Below, in pieces: positions 1 through 8,915 of a stretch of DNA of 39,730 bases. Each line of letters starts with the position of its first letter. Positions within the stretch are counted from its first letter, which is position 1. This DNA comes from Syntrophobacterales bacterium Delta_02 (GTDB lineage: Bacteria > Desulfobacterota > Syntrophorhabdia > Syntrophorhabdales > Syntrophorhabdaceae), in assembly GCA_001603955.1 (NCBI GenBank), contig LVAA01000036.1, positions 1-39,730 of the forward strand, written 5' to 3'. The translations under genes were made by a program, and so were the position numbers. A model generated the notes under the pieces. It saw only the letters and a program-made list of their open reading frames with translations, was not told the DNA's origin and made no database searches.

Positions 1-22
1 CTGCAGGTCTATTTGAAATCCT

Positions 23-51
23 TTCAGTATTAATGGTGCGTTAATACTGAA
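23..51. repeat. 11-bp inverted repeat (operator or hairpin)
   Basis: Perfect dyad TTCAGTATTAA (23-33), 7-nt spacer, TTAATACTGAA (41-51). It is followed on the plus strand by a T-rich run at 58-66, so it could be a weak terminator for a gene left of the window, or an operator. The surrounding 1-90 is AT-rich compared with the rest of the window. No gene is recognised in 1-346. Confidence 0.5.
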
Positions 52-346
52 TGAATATCTTTTTTGTATTGGCAGCGAAGCCAGCTTCTTCTACAATATC
101 CTTAATTTACCGAAATAAAGATACCGAGAGGGCGGTGTTCCCGGGTGCCGGAGGTATCCCCTTGTGTACCAAAGCATCCGGCTCTCTCGACGGCTTGCGG
201 TAATGTTATCGCCGTTGAATTCCGCGGGAAGGACACGCATGAGGATACCCGCGGACCTTTCGGAACATTTCAGGCCGGGCATTGGCGCAGGCCCTTTATA
301 TAGCGCAGCAGCACGAGGAGCGAAATGAGGGGAGGGGGTGATATGC

Positions 347-514
347 ATGCTCGTCAGGACCCTTGAAAACCGCCAGTACCTGTCCTTCGAGATCCGGACA
401 GATCGATTGTTGCTGGCCGCCGTCATCGTTTGCGCCGCAGCCGTCGCAACCGCAGTTGTCGCATTGAATGATTATCTCAGCATTTCAGGCTCTGTAGATT
501 ACATGTTCTGGTAA
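347..514 (+). CDS. possible 55-aa single-pass membrane protein
   Basis: I do not recognise a family. The ATG at 347 follows a purine-rich GGGAGGGGG at 329-337 with good spacing and opens a 55-codon frame. After a charged N-terminus (MLVRTLENRQYLSFEIRTDR) comes one strongly hydrophobic stretch of about 20 residues (LLLAAVIVCAAAVATAVVAL), then a short polar tail ending in YMFW. The hydrophobic segment in a sensible frame with a good ribosome binding site is the only support. It resembles in a general way the first helix of ABC permeases, so it could also be a truncated N-terminus. The stretch 515-716 after it holds nothing I can support. Confidence 0.3.
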   Translation: MLVRTLENRQYLSFEIRTDRLLLAAVIVCAAAVATAVVALNDYLSISGSVDYMFW

Positions 515-716
515 CCTGACTGCTGGATAGGGCAAATCCATTGCGGGATACTCAGCACAAACGACCGGTTAGTCCGGGAACTTCGGCGCTCCTTTGCCCC
601 GGAGCTCCCGGACTCTTCCATTCCTTCATCGTTCCTTGCACCAGGTACCGTCGGGTCGATGCCCTTCATGCCCGGACCGTATCGCGTATATCTCGCCACG
701 ACCCGCGCGCAAGCCG

Positions 717-887
717 CTATTGACCCTCTGGCTTCAGCTCGATCTCGTATGCATACGGGTTCTTTTCATAATTGCGAGTCAGGGAAAAGTAAAGGCCACG
801 CGGGTGGATCGGGGTGAAATAATATTTGGATCGATAATCCCGGTCGCGTTCGTTGTTCGCCGCTCGACAGACGATCAACACTTTCAC
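717..887 (-). CDS. possible 56-aa hypothetical protein or gene remnant
   Basis: Unrecognised. A minus-strand frame with a GTG at 887 begins VKVLIVCRAANNERD and ends with a balanced, aromatic-rich tail (RNYEKNPYAYEIELKPEGQ, stop at 717). The composition (Y, F, E, K, P) looks like real protein, unlike the overlapping frames. It lies 74 bp downstream of the hybrid kinase on the same strand. The open frame continues a little upstream of the GTG after a stop at about 932, so it could instead be the 3' remnant of a longer gene. No clear ribosome binding site. Confidence 0.3.
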   Translation of the reverse strand: MKVLIVCRAANNERDRDYRSKYYFTPIHPRGLYFSLTRNYEKNPYAYEIELKPEGQ

Positions 888-961
888 CCGCCACCGGACA
901 GCCGCCCGGAAACAGGCAGGGAGGGATTATCAGTCGAAACAGGGCACTGAGGTCTAATCTA

Positions 962-3900
962 TCACCCCTGATCTCCGTCAAGTATCCTTCGGACCGCCAA
1001 TGCCAGTTCCTGACGGGTGAGGGGCTTTATGAGGAATCCCCGGATACCTATTTCTTCAGCCCTTTCCGGCGATACCGTCTCTGAGTGGCCTGTGCACAGG
1101 ATGATGGGAATGTCGTTCCTGATACGCAGGAGCTCAGCACAGAGGTCCGACCCGGGCATCTGCGGCATGGCCTGGTCGGTGATGACGAGGTCGAAGAGAA
1201 AGGGGTCAGCCGAGAAGATCTCGAGGGCCTGCCTACCGTCCGGTGCGGCGGTCACCGTGTAGCCGAGTTTCTGGAGGGTCTCTCTGCCCCATTCAACGAG
1301 CAGGAGCTCGTCATCGACGAAGAGGATTCGTTCGGTGCCCCGAAGAAGCGCGCCCTGTTGCGTCTGTTCTTCGGCTTGCGCCTTCACCTTGGGCAGAAAG
1401 ATCCGAAAGATGGAGCCTACCCCCGGTTCGCTCTCCACGGTGATCGTGCCGCCTAAATCCCTGACGGTCCCGTAGACCACGGCAAGGCCCATGCCGGAAC
1501 CCTTGCCCACCTCGCGGGTGGTGAAGAAGGGCTCGAAGATCCTCTTCATCACCTCGGGGGTCATTCCCACGCCGGAGTCCTTCACCATGATCTGGAGGTA
1601 CTCCCTCGATGCTGCATCGAGGGCGGAGGGGTCGGGCTCGAAGTCGGTGTCGGAAAGGGTGATCTCGAGAGCGCCCTTGTGGTCCTCAATGGCAAAGAGG
1701 GCATTGGTGGCAAGGTTCATGACGATCTGCTGGACCTCCACGCGGGCGGCGACCACCGTGTCGGAAGTGGTGCTGACAGAAAACTTCATGTCGATCGTGG
1801 CGGGGATGGAGGCCCGAAGCAACTTGATGGTCTCTTCCACGACAGGCGAGATGGCGATAGGCGCCCTCTCGTAGCTCGTCTTTCTCGAGAAGGCAAGGAT
1901 CTGCTTCACCAGGTCCCGTGCCCGTGTGGCCGATGTCATGACTTTCTGGAGGTTCCTCTCCACCAGCGGACGGTCCGGCACGTCCTCGATGGCCATCTCG
2001 GTAAAGCCGATGATAGCGGCAAGGATGTTGTTGAAGTCGTGGGCGATACCTCCTGCCAGGGTGCCGATGGCTTCCATCTTGTGGGCCTGGCGGAGGGACT
2101 CTTCAAGGCGCGTTCGCTCCTCCATCTCTTTCCGGAGATTCTCGTTAGCGTGACGCAGTTCCTCGGTCCGCTTTCGTACGCGCTCTTCAAGCTCGTCGCG
2201 TGACCTACGGATCTCCTCCTCCATCCGCTTACGTTCCGTGATATCAATGTTCATCCCTACCCATTTCAGAACCGCACCGTTGCGGTCGCGAATCGGGGAG
2301 GAAACAACACTTGTCCATCTATAGTCACCATCGGGGCTCTTAAGCCGGAATTCAGCGTTTACGTTTTTTTCTTCTGAGACTGCCTCCCACCACAACCGCT
2401 CCACACCCTCGCGGTCATCTGGATGTATAGCATTTACCCACCCGGACCCGAACATTTCATCACGTGTCTGTCCGGTGTACGCTCGCCACGAAGGTAGATC
2501 CTTTGCTACCAAACCGGCAGCGTCCGCCTCCCAGACGGCCTGCGTGGACGCTTGTACGAGAACGCGGAAGCGCTCCTCGCTTTCGCGGAGGGCATCCTCG
2601 GCCCGCTTGCGCAAAAGCGACTCCAGGATCGTGGGGGTCAATGCTTCCAGGATTTCTCTGTCCCGTTCGGTGTAACCTCCCTCACGATTGCCGACCCCGA
2701 TCATGGCGACAACCCTGCCCTCCTGAAGGAAGGGTACCCCGAGGAAAGCCGTTAGTTGCGGGTGTCCTTCGGGGGTGCCAATGCTTTCCGGATGAGAATG
2801 GAGATCGTTTGTCAGGAGACTTTTGCCCTCCCTGACGACATATCCAAACAGTCCTCTTATCTTGAGGGCACCCGGGAAACGATGGCCCGTCTTATCGCGC
2901 ATCTTGCACAGTGCCCATCCGGGGTCGCTCAACGCCATATCAACCATAAGGCCGTCCGGGCTTACCTCGCCGATCAGGCTGAACTTGCTTTCGGTGATGG
3001 ACTCAACAACGTTGAGGCAGGATTTACCGAATTCCTCCAGGGTTTTGCACCGATTGGCCTCTTCATGGATTTGTGTGATCGTGGTGAAGATCAGGTTCTG
3101 CTCGAGTAATCTAGCCTCTGCCTTCTTGCGTTCCGTGATATCTTCTACGATTCCTTCGTAGTGAAGCAGGCGATTGCTCGAATCCCGGCTCGTATGTACA
3201 TTCAACCTTACCCAGATCTTCGATCCATCCTTTCTGAGAAATTCACATTCAAACCCCGAGACCTTATCATCTTTTTCAAGTGAATGTATGATCTCCGCAC
3301 GACGCGCAGGATCGGCATAAACCTGGTGCGCGATGTCGGTAACTGTGCCCGTGAGTTCTTTGGGCGAGCCGTACCCCAACATCTTCGCTGCTGCAGGATT
3401 CGCCGCGATGACCCGGCCCTCCGGTGTGCTCTGGAATATACCATCCAGAGCGTCTTCGAAGATCGAGCGGAATTTCTTTTCCGATTCCTTCAGTTCTTTC
3501 TCTATTTTTCTCCTTTGTGCAAGCTGCTCTTCCAACTCACGGGTACGCCCTGCAACGAGCCTGCTAAGTTCTTCTTTCTCGAGCCGTTTTGACCGGTTTG
3601 CCTTCTTGATCTTTATCATGGCCCGTATCTGGGCGACGAGTTCCTGTTCGTCCAGCGGCTTGGACAAAAATCCTTCCGCTCCTGTCTCCAATGCATTTAT
3701 GCGGTCCTCCCGGCTGGTTCTTATCGCGGTCAAGAACAGGACGGGAGTATCCCTCATATATTGATCCGCCTTAAGATGTCTGCACACCTCGTACCCATCC
3801 ATTTCGGGCATGACAATGTCGAGGAGAATGACATCAGGATCTTTTGCAAGGGCAAGTTCAATGCCCTCTCTTCCATTCAATGCCGTAAGGATTGCAGCGT

Positions 3901-3994
3901 GGGGGAAGGCCTCTTTTATCATGGCCTTTAAAACGAGAAGGTTGTCCGCCCTGTCGTCTATGGCAAGAATACTAAGCTCGTTCTCAGGCTCCAT
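962..3994 (-). CDS. soluble hybrid histidine kinase (REC-PAS-GAF-PAS-HisKA-HATPase-REC)
   Basis: Cytoplasmic hybrid kinase of about 1010 aa with no membrane segment. Order: an N-terminal receiver (residues ~7-125, phosphoacceptor Asp in VILLDIVMPEMDG, conserved Lys in SKPLDE), a short coiled coil, PAS (~180-290), GAF (~305-460), PAS (~470-600) with PAC, a second coiled coil, HisKA with the phospho-His in GGIAHDFNNI, HATPase with FEPFFTTREVGKGSGMGL, and a C-terminal receiver (Asp in LVITDQAMP). An in-frame GTG lies at 4015, but the ATG at 3994 has an AGAGG seven bases upstream and overlaps the stop of the upstream kinase by 11 nt, so I chose it. Translational coupling to the membrane hybrid kinase upstream suggests that kinase may feed phosphate into this receiver. 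The signal is unknown. Confidence 0.93.
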   Translation of the reverse strand: MEPENELSILAIDDRADNLLVLKAMIKEAFPHAAILTALNGREGIELALAKDPDVILLDIVMPEMDGYEVCRHLKADQYMRDTPVLFLTAIRTSREDRINALETGAEGFLSKPLDEQELVAQIRAMIKIKKANRSKRLEKEELSRLVAGRTRELEEQLAQRRKIEKELKESEKKFRSIFEDALDGIFQSTPEGRVIAANPAAAKMLGYGSPKELTGTVTDIAHQVYADPARRAEIIHSLEKDDKVSGFECEFLRKDGSKIWVRLNVHTSRDSSNRLLHYEGIVEDITERKKAEARLLEQNLIFTTITQIHEEANRCKTLEEFGKSCLNVVESITESKFSLIGEVSPDGLMVDMALSDPGWALCKMRDKTGHRFPGALKIRGLFGYVVREGKSLLTNDLHSHPESIGTPEGHPQLTAFLGVPFLQEGRVVAMIGVGNREGGYTERDREILEALTPTILESLLRKRAEDALRESEERFRVLVQASTQAVWEADAAGLVAKDLPSWRAYTGQTRDEMFGSGWVNAIHPDDREGVERLWWEAVSEEKNVNAEFRLKSPDGDYRWTSVVSSPIRDRNGAVLKWVGMNIDITERKRMEEEIRRSRDELEERVRKRTEELRHANENLRKEMEERTRLEESLRQAHKMEAIGTLAGGIAHDFNNILAAIIGFTEMAIEDVPDRPLVERNLQKVMTSATRARDLVKQILAFSRKTSYERAPIAISPVVEETIKLLRASIPATIDMKFSVSTTSDTVVAARVEVQQIVMNLATNALFAIEDHKGALEITLSDTDFEPDPSALDAASREYLQIMVKDSGVGMTPEVMKRIFEPFFTTREVGKGSGMGLAVVYGTVRDLGGTITVESEPGVGSIFRIFLPKVKAQAEEQTQQGALLRGTERILFVDDELLLVEWGRETLQKLGYTVTAAPDGRQALEIFSADPFLFDLVITDQAMPQMPGSDLCAELLRIRNDIPIILCTGHSETVSPERAEEIGIRGFLIKPLTRQELALAVRRILDGDQG

Positions 3995-6941
3995 CAAAAA
4001 CCTCTTCAATGGCACTTATAAGCGTTTCTTTGTCAACTGGTTTTGATACGTACCCGTTAAAACCCCGGTTGAGGATTTCTTCGCGGCTACCCTTCATGGC
4101 ATCCGCAGTGACAGCGATTATGGGTATATCCCGAATATCATCTTCGTTTCTTATATGATCAGCCACGGTAAATCCGTCCATATCAGGGAGGGCTATATCT
4201 AACAGGATAATGTCCGGTTTGTGCATTTTTGCCTGCGCTATACCCGACCGACCCTCAGTTGCCTCAATAATGGTGTATCTATCCTGAAGCAATGCTTTCA
4301 CTGCCATCATGTTATCCGGGTTGTCCTCAATTACAAGGACGGTGATCCTTCCCGGCGTATTCGACGTAGATGGCCTTCTCGCAGGCGGCTTCTTCTCCTG
4401 GCGGTTCGATACCATCTTGCTGACCGCACCCAGCAGGTCTCTTTTGTTGATGTCGCCCTTTTGGATCAGTTGATGTATATTGTTTTCCACGAGCAGGGCC
4501 AGCTCCTCCCGGGTAACATGCTTGGCGGTCAGTATGATCACAGGAAGCCGCCTGGTTTCTTCCTGGCGGCGGATCGCGTGCAGAACTTCAAAACCATCCA
4601 CCTCCGGCATCATGAGATCGAGGATGACGGCATCGGGTATAGTCCTGCCTATCTGTTCCAGGGCGTCCTGCCCGTTCCTTGCCGTCAGGATACAATACCC
4701 CTCGGCGGAAAGGATATCCGTAATCTGAATGATGGCAGGCTCGCTGTCTTCCACAAGGAGAATGGTCTTCCCTGAACAACCCGAAGAATCTGCGGACGGG
4801 GTATATTCAGGAAGTTGTATCCTTTCCGCGGCTCTATCCGTGGGGCGAGAAATATCCAAGGGCAGCCTGACAACAAACGTCGAGCCTTTCCCCGGCTCAC
4901 TTTCCACATCAATAGTTCCTTGGACCATATTGGCGTATTTTTTTGCGATCGCCAGGCCAAGTCCGGTCCCCCCGTATCTTTTTGAGGTTCTTTCATCCGC
5001 CTGCCTGAACTCGTCAAAAATGTACTGGATCTTGTCCGGGGGAATCCCGATGCCGGTGTCTTTCACGAAGATGTGGATCTCGTTATCCGTATGCCTGGCA
5101 GAGATCGTTACACTGCCTTCTTCCGTGAATTTCACAGCATTGACAAGGATATTCTGCAGAATGTGCCTGCATTTCTCGAAATCGCTGGTCATGGGCGGGA
5201 GACCGCCGTCTATCTGGTTAGCCAGTGTTATGTTCTTTTTACGGGCCTGAAGATCAATGTTCGCCACGATTTGATCTATGAGCTCGCTCACGGTAAAACG
5301 GTTTAGTGCGATCTCCTCTCTCCCTGCTTCGATGCGCGACAGGTCAAGGAGGTCGTTTATGAGCTCGAGGAGATCCTGGCCGTTTCGTTCGATAACCTCG
5401 AGATAGCTGTATTCTTCATCGGGAATGGTGTTTTGCAACCTGTGACTGAGGACACCGGAGAGGGCGATCACCGCATTGAGAGGGGTTCTCAATTCGTGGC
5501 TCATGTTTGACAGGAAGGCGTTTTTAAGCTCGTTGGCCTTGTCCAGTTGCCGCTTTTGCATCTGCAATTCGGTATTCTGTTCAACAAGTTCAGCCCCCTG
5601 CGCCTCCAGTTCGCGCTTTTGCGCCTCCAGTTCGCGGTTCTGCTCTTCCAGCCGCTCGGCGAAGTTCTGGATCTTCTGGAAGGCCAGAACCCCGTTCATT
5701 CCGGCAGCCAGTGTGGCCTGCACCTGGTCCAGCAGCTGGATGGCAACCGTATTATAACTGTGAATGGTTCCGAGAGAGATCACTGCCACCGTTTCCCGTG
5801 CGACCTGCAACGGAATGGTGATGATCTCGGAAGGTGTCAACTCCCCGCTCACAGCAGGAAAGGTGAAGCGCGTGCTCTCGGGGACAATGATCCGCTGCAT
5901 CCGGCCCGTAGCCAGTGCCGCCCCGAACTCACCCTCGCGCTCCTTCGCAGAGAACGAGGCGCGCCCGCCGGAACCCAACCCGATGGATTCGAAGTGCTCG
6001 AAATCGGTCTTCGCTTCATTGAGCAGGTAGACGGCCCCGATCTGAGAACCCGTTTGTTCGAGGAACATCTCGAGCACCTCACGGCAGAAGTCGCGCGCGC
6101 CCGTTTCCCGAAGCATTGCGCCGGCAAGGTCCGCGGCCCGTCTGTTAATCACCATTTGCGTCTCGATCGTTTCCGCCATGGTGTTAAACATGGTAGAGAG
6201 AACACCGAACTCATTGGCGGAAACATACCCGCTGCGGGAATCCATGTTGCCTTGCTGCAACCCTTCCGTGGCCAGACTCAGTTCTTTCAGCGGGTCTCTG
6301 ATAGCTTTCAGGAGAAGCGAGATAATGATCAGGGTCAGGAGTAAGCAGCCGGCAGCAACGAGAATCAACTGGCGATTGAGAAAGCTCTTCTGGTTCTCAG
6401 CATCTCTGTAAAACCTGTCGGCCCGTTCCCGGGCGAAGTCGTCCATTTTCTTGATGTCGCCCATCACCATTCTTACGTGAAGACTCACTATACCTTTCGA
6501 TTTGGTTCGGGCCAACGCCTCGGCCCTCTTTCCCTCCCTGAGCAACCGTATGGTCTCCTCACGCATGGAATTCCACGTGGCAAATTCATCATAGACCTTG
6601 TCAACGTCTGTGCGGGGGCCGAGGTAACTTTTGTAGAGCGTATCGAATTGCCGGAACGCGTTGGCCTTATTTATGTCGATGTCGTTGATAGCAGCTGCGA
6701 TCTCTTCTTCGTCCTTAGCGAAAAACAGGTTCTTCATTCCCTTGTGCATCGTCACTATATCAACTTCAAGCTCCCCCAGGGCCCTTCTTACCATAAGCGG
6801 ATGATCATACAACCCGCGCGTTTCCTGCCACATCTTGTCCGTCTGTATCCAGGATAGCGTGGTAAGGAGGATGATAGAGACCGCAATGACGCCGAGAACC
6901 AGTTTCAAGTGTGTCCCGACTCTAAGATCTTTGATCTTCAT
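3984..6941 (-). CDS. membrane hybrid histidine kinase (4-helix sensor-HAMP-GAF-HisKA-HATPase-REC-REC)
   Basis: Inner-membrane sensor kinase, 985 aa. TM1 is at ~13-33 and TM2 at ~191-211, with a periplasmic, mostly helical 4HB-MCP-like domain between them. Then HAMP (~212-265), GAF (~275-425), a Gln/Glu-rich coiled coil (~423-475), HisKA with His482 in SNMSHELRTPLNA, HATPase (N box, DTGIGIPP, GGTGLGLAI) and two C-terminal receivers (Asp in VILDLMMPEVDG and IILLDIALPDMDG). An AAGGA sits inside the end of the upstream CheR-like gene, 8 bases before the ATG. It lies between a CheR-type methyltransferase and a second hybrid kinase in one operon, so a phosphorelay is likely. The MCP-like sensor next to a CheR homologue is suggestive (see findings). 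No output regulator is in the operon. Confidence 0.93.
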   Translation of the reverse strand: MKIKDLRVGTHLKLVLGVIAVSIILLTTLSWIQTDKMWQETRGLYDHPLMVRRALGELEVDIVTMHKGMKNLFFAKDEEEIAAAINDIDINKANAFRQFDTLYKSYLGPRTDVDKVYDEFATWNSMREETIRLLREGKRAEALARTKSKGIVSLHVRMVMGDIKKMDDFARERADRFYRDAENQKSFLNRQLILVAAGCLLLTLIIISLLLKAIRDPLKELSLATEGLQQGNMDSRSGYVSANEFGVLSTMFNTMAETIETQMVINRRAADLAGAMLRETGARDFCREVLEMFLEQTGSQIGAVYLLNEAKTDFEHFESIGLGSGGRASFSAKEREGEFGAALATGRMQRIIVPESTRFTFPAVSGELTPSEIITIPLQVARETVAVISLGTIHSYNTVAIQLLDQVQATLAAGMNGVLAFQKIQNFAERLEEQNRELEAQKRELEAQGAELVEQNTELQMQKRQLDKANELKNAFLSNMSHELRTPLNAVIALSGVLSHRLQNTIPDEEYSYLEVIERNGQDLLELINDLLDLSRIEAGREEIALNRFTVSELIDQIVANIDLQARKKNITLANQIDGGLPPMTSDFEKCRHILQNILVNAVKFTEEGSVTISARHTDNEIHIFVKDTGIGIPPDKIQYIFDEFRQADERTSKRYGGTGLGLAIAKKYANMVQGTIDVESEPGKGSTFVVRLPLDISRPTDRAAERIQLPEYTPSADSSGCSGKTILLVEDSEPAIIQITDILSAEGYCILTARNGQDALEQIGRTIPDAVILDLMMPEVDGFEVLHAIRRQEETRRLPVIILTAKHVTREELALLVENNIHQLIQKGDINKRDLLGAVSKMVSNRQEKKPPARRPSTSNTPGRITVLVIEDNPDNMMAVKALLQDRYTIIEATEGRSGIAQAKMHKPDIILLDIALPDMDGFTVADHIRNEDDIRDIPIIAVTADAMKGSREEILNRGFNGYVSKPVDKETLISAIEEVFDGA

Positions 6942-6944
6942 GAA

Positions 6945-7838
6945 TCATATCCTTCGTTTCGTTAGTTGATAAACAGGGGCGGGTGGCGCCACGGCGCTAA
7001 AGCCTCCCGCCTGTTCGATTATCGCCCGCTCCGCCTCGCCAGTCACAAAAAAACCTTCGTCAGACAGGCACTGCCTGAGTTTGTCCAGGACAAATTGATG
7101 GATTTCCTCCCGGTAATACAAAAGGAGGTTGCCGCAGATAACGATATCGAAGTCTCCATAGATGCTTGACGGCGGGCATATGGAACTCCTGTCCATCAGA
7201 TCGTAAAAGGAGAAATCGATCCTGTCCCTGAGTTCAGGAACCACCTCGAAGGTTTCGTCCTTCTGGATGAAGTAGGTATGAATATGCCTCATGCTTACAT
7301 TACCTATGGCCTTGACGTCGTATGCGCCTGCCCTCGCGCGAGCGAGTTCTGCCACAGAAATATCGGTGCCGAAAATGCGGAAGGAAACGTTTAACCCCCG
7401 TGCAAGAACCAACTCATCGAGCAAAATGGCAAGAGAATACGCCTCCTGACCGGCTGCGCAACCTGCCGACCATACCCTGATCTCCGGTGGATGACATTTC
7501 TGTTTCTGTTGGACCAGCCTGGGCAGGATCACGTGTTCGAGCAGGCCAAAGGTAAACCTGTTCCTGAAAAACTCGCTGTACGTGATGTTCAATGAACTGC
7601 AGAATCGATGAGCCTCTCGGGCATCCCCCGAAAGCTGATGGAGGTAATCTGCGATTGTCCCAACCGATATCTCGCGCAACCTCTTTTCAACGGTCTTTGC
7701 AATGAAGGCTTCACTGTACCCGGCAATATCCTTACCGTACAACTCACTCATCAACTCTATGATCTCTTGCAGTTCTTTCTTCATCGGGAAACCAAAAAAG
7801 GGTTGGACGGCTAAATAAAGGTCACGTACACACTGCAT
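6945..7838 (-). CDS. CheR-type SAM-dependent protein methyltransferase
   Basis: CheR-family methyltransferase, 297 aa. An N-terminal helical CheR domain (~20-85) ends in SLNITYSEFFRNRFTF. The SAM-binding domain shows VWSAGCAAGQEAYSLA (motif I), FGTDIS (acidic ribose-binding residue) and DIVICGNLLLYY where classical CheR has CRNVLIYF, so the usual Arg is Gly. Family members methylate Glu residues of chemoreceptors, but no cheA, cheW, cheB or MCP gene is in the window. The gene heads an operon with two hybrid kinases (3 nt to the next start). The start at 7838 has an AAGGGA close by. MKKELQEI at 7784 matches the family start better but lacks a ribosome binding site, so the start is uncertain. 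Function on a kinase rather than an MCP is inference. Confidence 0.88.
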   Translation of the reverse strand: MQCVRDLYLAVQPFFGFPMKKELQEIIELMSELYGKDIAGYSEAFIAKTVEKRLREISVGTIADYLHQLSGDAREAHRFCSSLNITYSEFFRNRFTFGLLEHVILPRLVQQKQKCHPPEIRVWSAGCAAGQEAYSLAILLDELVLARGLNVSFRIFGTDISVAELARARAGAYDVKAIGNVSMRHIHTYFIQKDETFEVVPELRDRIDFSFYDLMDRSSICPPSSIYGDFDIVICGNLLLYYREEIHQFVLDKLRQCLSDEGFFVTGEAERAIIEQAGGFSAVAPPAPVYQLTKRRI

Positions 7839-7873
7839 ATTCCCTTACACCCACATAAACATCATCTCACATA

Positions 7874-7901
7874 ATTATCGCACTTCCATCTTTTTTTGCA
7901 A
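7874..7901 (-). promoter_or_regulatory. predicted sigma-70 promoter of the cheR-like/hybrid kinase operon
   Basis: On the minus strand TTGCAA (7896-7901) and GATAAT (7874-7879, 5 of 6 to TATAAT) are 16 bp apart, about 36 bp upstream of the CheR-like start. Assigned by eye. Confidence 0.4.
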
Positions 7902-7925
7902 CAGAAGAGACCGGTCCTTAAGTAG

Positions 7926-8141
7926 TTGGGGGTGGACATCACTACCATAAAAGAGCTTTTAGGACACAAGAGTCTGACCATGACGATGATATACGCGCAC
8001 CTTGTACCATCGCACAAGGTTCGTGCGGTCAGCATTCTGGATCACACTATTGACGTAGATGCATCGGGAGACATCCCCCAGAGCTCAACTGCATATTTAC
8101 TGCACACTAGCCGGGGTAAGGGAAAGTTGGAGGTTGTGTAA
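7926..8141 (+). pseudogene. 3' remnant of a tyrosine recombinase (phage/island integrase)
   Basis: Only the C-terminal part of a phage-type integrase is left. The frame reads GVDITTIKELLGHKSLTMTM then IYAHLVPSHK. The LGH box and the nucleophilic Tyr (in MIYAHL) are present; the Arg/Lys/HxxR part and the whole N-terminal domain are missing. A TAG immediately precedes the first usable codon (TTG, 7926) and the sequence upstream shows no integrase similarity, so it is broken rather than mis-started. The stop is 15 bp from the 3' end of tRNA-Lys, the classic attachment position. It most likely marks the scar of an integrated element. Family assignment is secure for the segment; extent of loss is inference. 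Confidence 0.75.
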
Positions 8142-8155
8142 GTGCTTGATAAACT

Positions 8156-8232
8156 TGGTGGGCCGTCAAGGATTCGAACCTTGGACCAATTGATTAAGAG
8201 TCAACTGCTCTACCGGACTGAGCTAACGGCCC
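8156..8232 (-). tRNA. tRNA-Lys(CUU)
   Basis: The minus strand folds as a full cloverleaf: acceptor GGGCCGT/ACGGCCC, D arm GCTC/GAGC, anticodon stem GTTGA/TCAAT with loop CTCTTAA (anticodon CTT, Lys), and T arm CAAGG-TTCGAAT-CCTTG. Discriminator A and an encoded CCA end at 8156. An integrase remnant lies just beyond the 3' end. Confidence 0.96.
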
Positions 8233-8373
8233 TGAGATTGATTTTTATAGCATAGACGTGGGGTTATCTGCAAGAATTTTGTCATTTCCACTTCTCCGCA
8301 CTCCTTCCTGCGGGGCAGCCCGTTTCACCCCGACCATCGTCCCCGGGAAACCATATCCCTCCTGGCGCAAGAG

Positions 8374-8742
8374 TTACACGGCCAGCGCGCTGGCCTGTCC
8401 GTCCGACGGGCCCCCGATCTCCTGCCGCTGCCTCTTTGTGTGCTCCCGGAGCACTCTGCGCGCACGGCTGAAGGTCTCCCTCAGAACGCGCGCGAGTGGT
8501 TCATGTATCTCGCTTTCCTTCGATTCCCTGGCCACAACGAAATCCCTTTCCGGCAGGGTCATGGCGATGTGGATCCGGTACCGCTTCCCGGAGCGTTGAC
8601 GCCGCTGCTGTTCTTCCAGCGTGATGCGACAAAACCCGATGCGCGGAAACGCCTCCACGAGCTTTCTTACCTTTTCCCTTATCGATCTCTCGACACTCCG
8701 GTCCCCTTCCATATCCCGAAACGAAACCTCCAAAATGGTCAT
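8374..8742 (-). CDS. ribosome hibernation promoting factor, HPF/RaiA (YfiA) family
   Basis: Short HPF/RaiA-type protein of about 122 aa. The fold pattern is beta-alpha-beta-beta-beta-alpha: VSFRDMEGDRSVERSIREKV (strand and helix 1), GFCRITLEEQQ, YRIHIAMTLPERDFVVARE, then the second helix with PLARVLRETFSRARRVLREH. Such proteins bind the 30S decoding region and silence ribosomes in stationary or starved cells. I use the ATG at 8742 because homologues start there; an ATG at 8796 with an AGGA also exists. A weak sigma-54-like promoter (8809-8824) would start transcripts at about 8798, which also favours 8742. The stop lies beside a 16-bp perfect palindrome (8380-8395). It stands alone, divergent from the Fpg remnant and the DksA-BON gene. 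Confidence 0.82.
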   Translation of the reverse strand: MTILEVSFRDMEGDRSVERSIREKVRKLVEAFPRIGFCRITLEEQQRRQRSGKRYRIHIAMTLPERDFVVARESKESEIHEPLARVLRETFSRARRVLREHTKRQRQEIGGPSDGQASALAV

Positions 8743-8808
8743 TAGGTACACCCCGTCTTTCTGGAATTCCTTTCCGTCATTCAAGAGACATGCCATTCTT
8801 CCTGCTCA

Positions 8809-8824
8809 CGCAGGCGAGGTCCCC
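8809..8824 (-). promoter_or_regulatory. weak candidate sigma-54 promoter of the HPF gene
   Basis: Minus strand GGGGAC-N5-CTGCG: the GG and GC cores are exactly 10 nt apart, but only 7 of 11 consensus bases (TGGCAC/TTGCA) match. It would start transcription about 56 nt before the ATG at 8742. I list it only because a palindrome of the same type as the other sites lies 126 bp upstream of that start (8916-8932). Confidence 0.25.
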
Positions 8825-8915
8825 GGCGGCGCACGTGGACAGGTAAGCCGCGAATAATCATCCTCTTTTCACTCATCCGGAAGCAGTGAAAGGATGTGAT
8901 GAAGGAAAAAGATCC

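Noticed and set aside
8380-8395. 16-bp palindrome GGCCAGCGCGCTGGCC as a terminator
   Set aside because: It lies inside the 3' end of the HPF coding sequence with no loop and no T run, so I do not call it a terminator.
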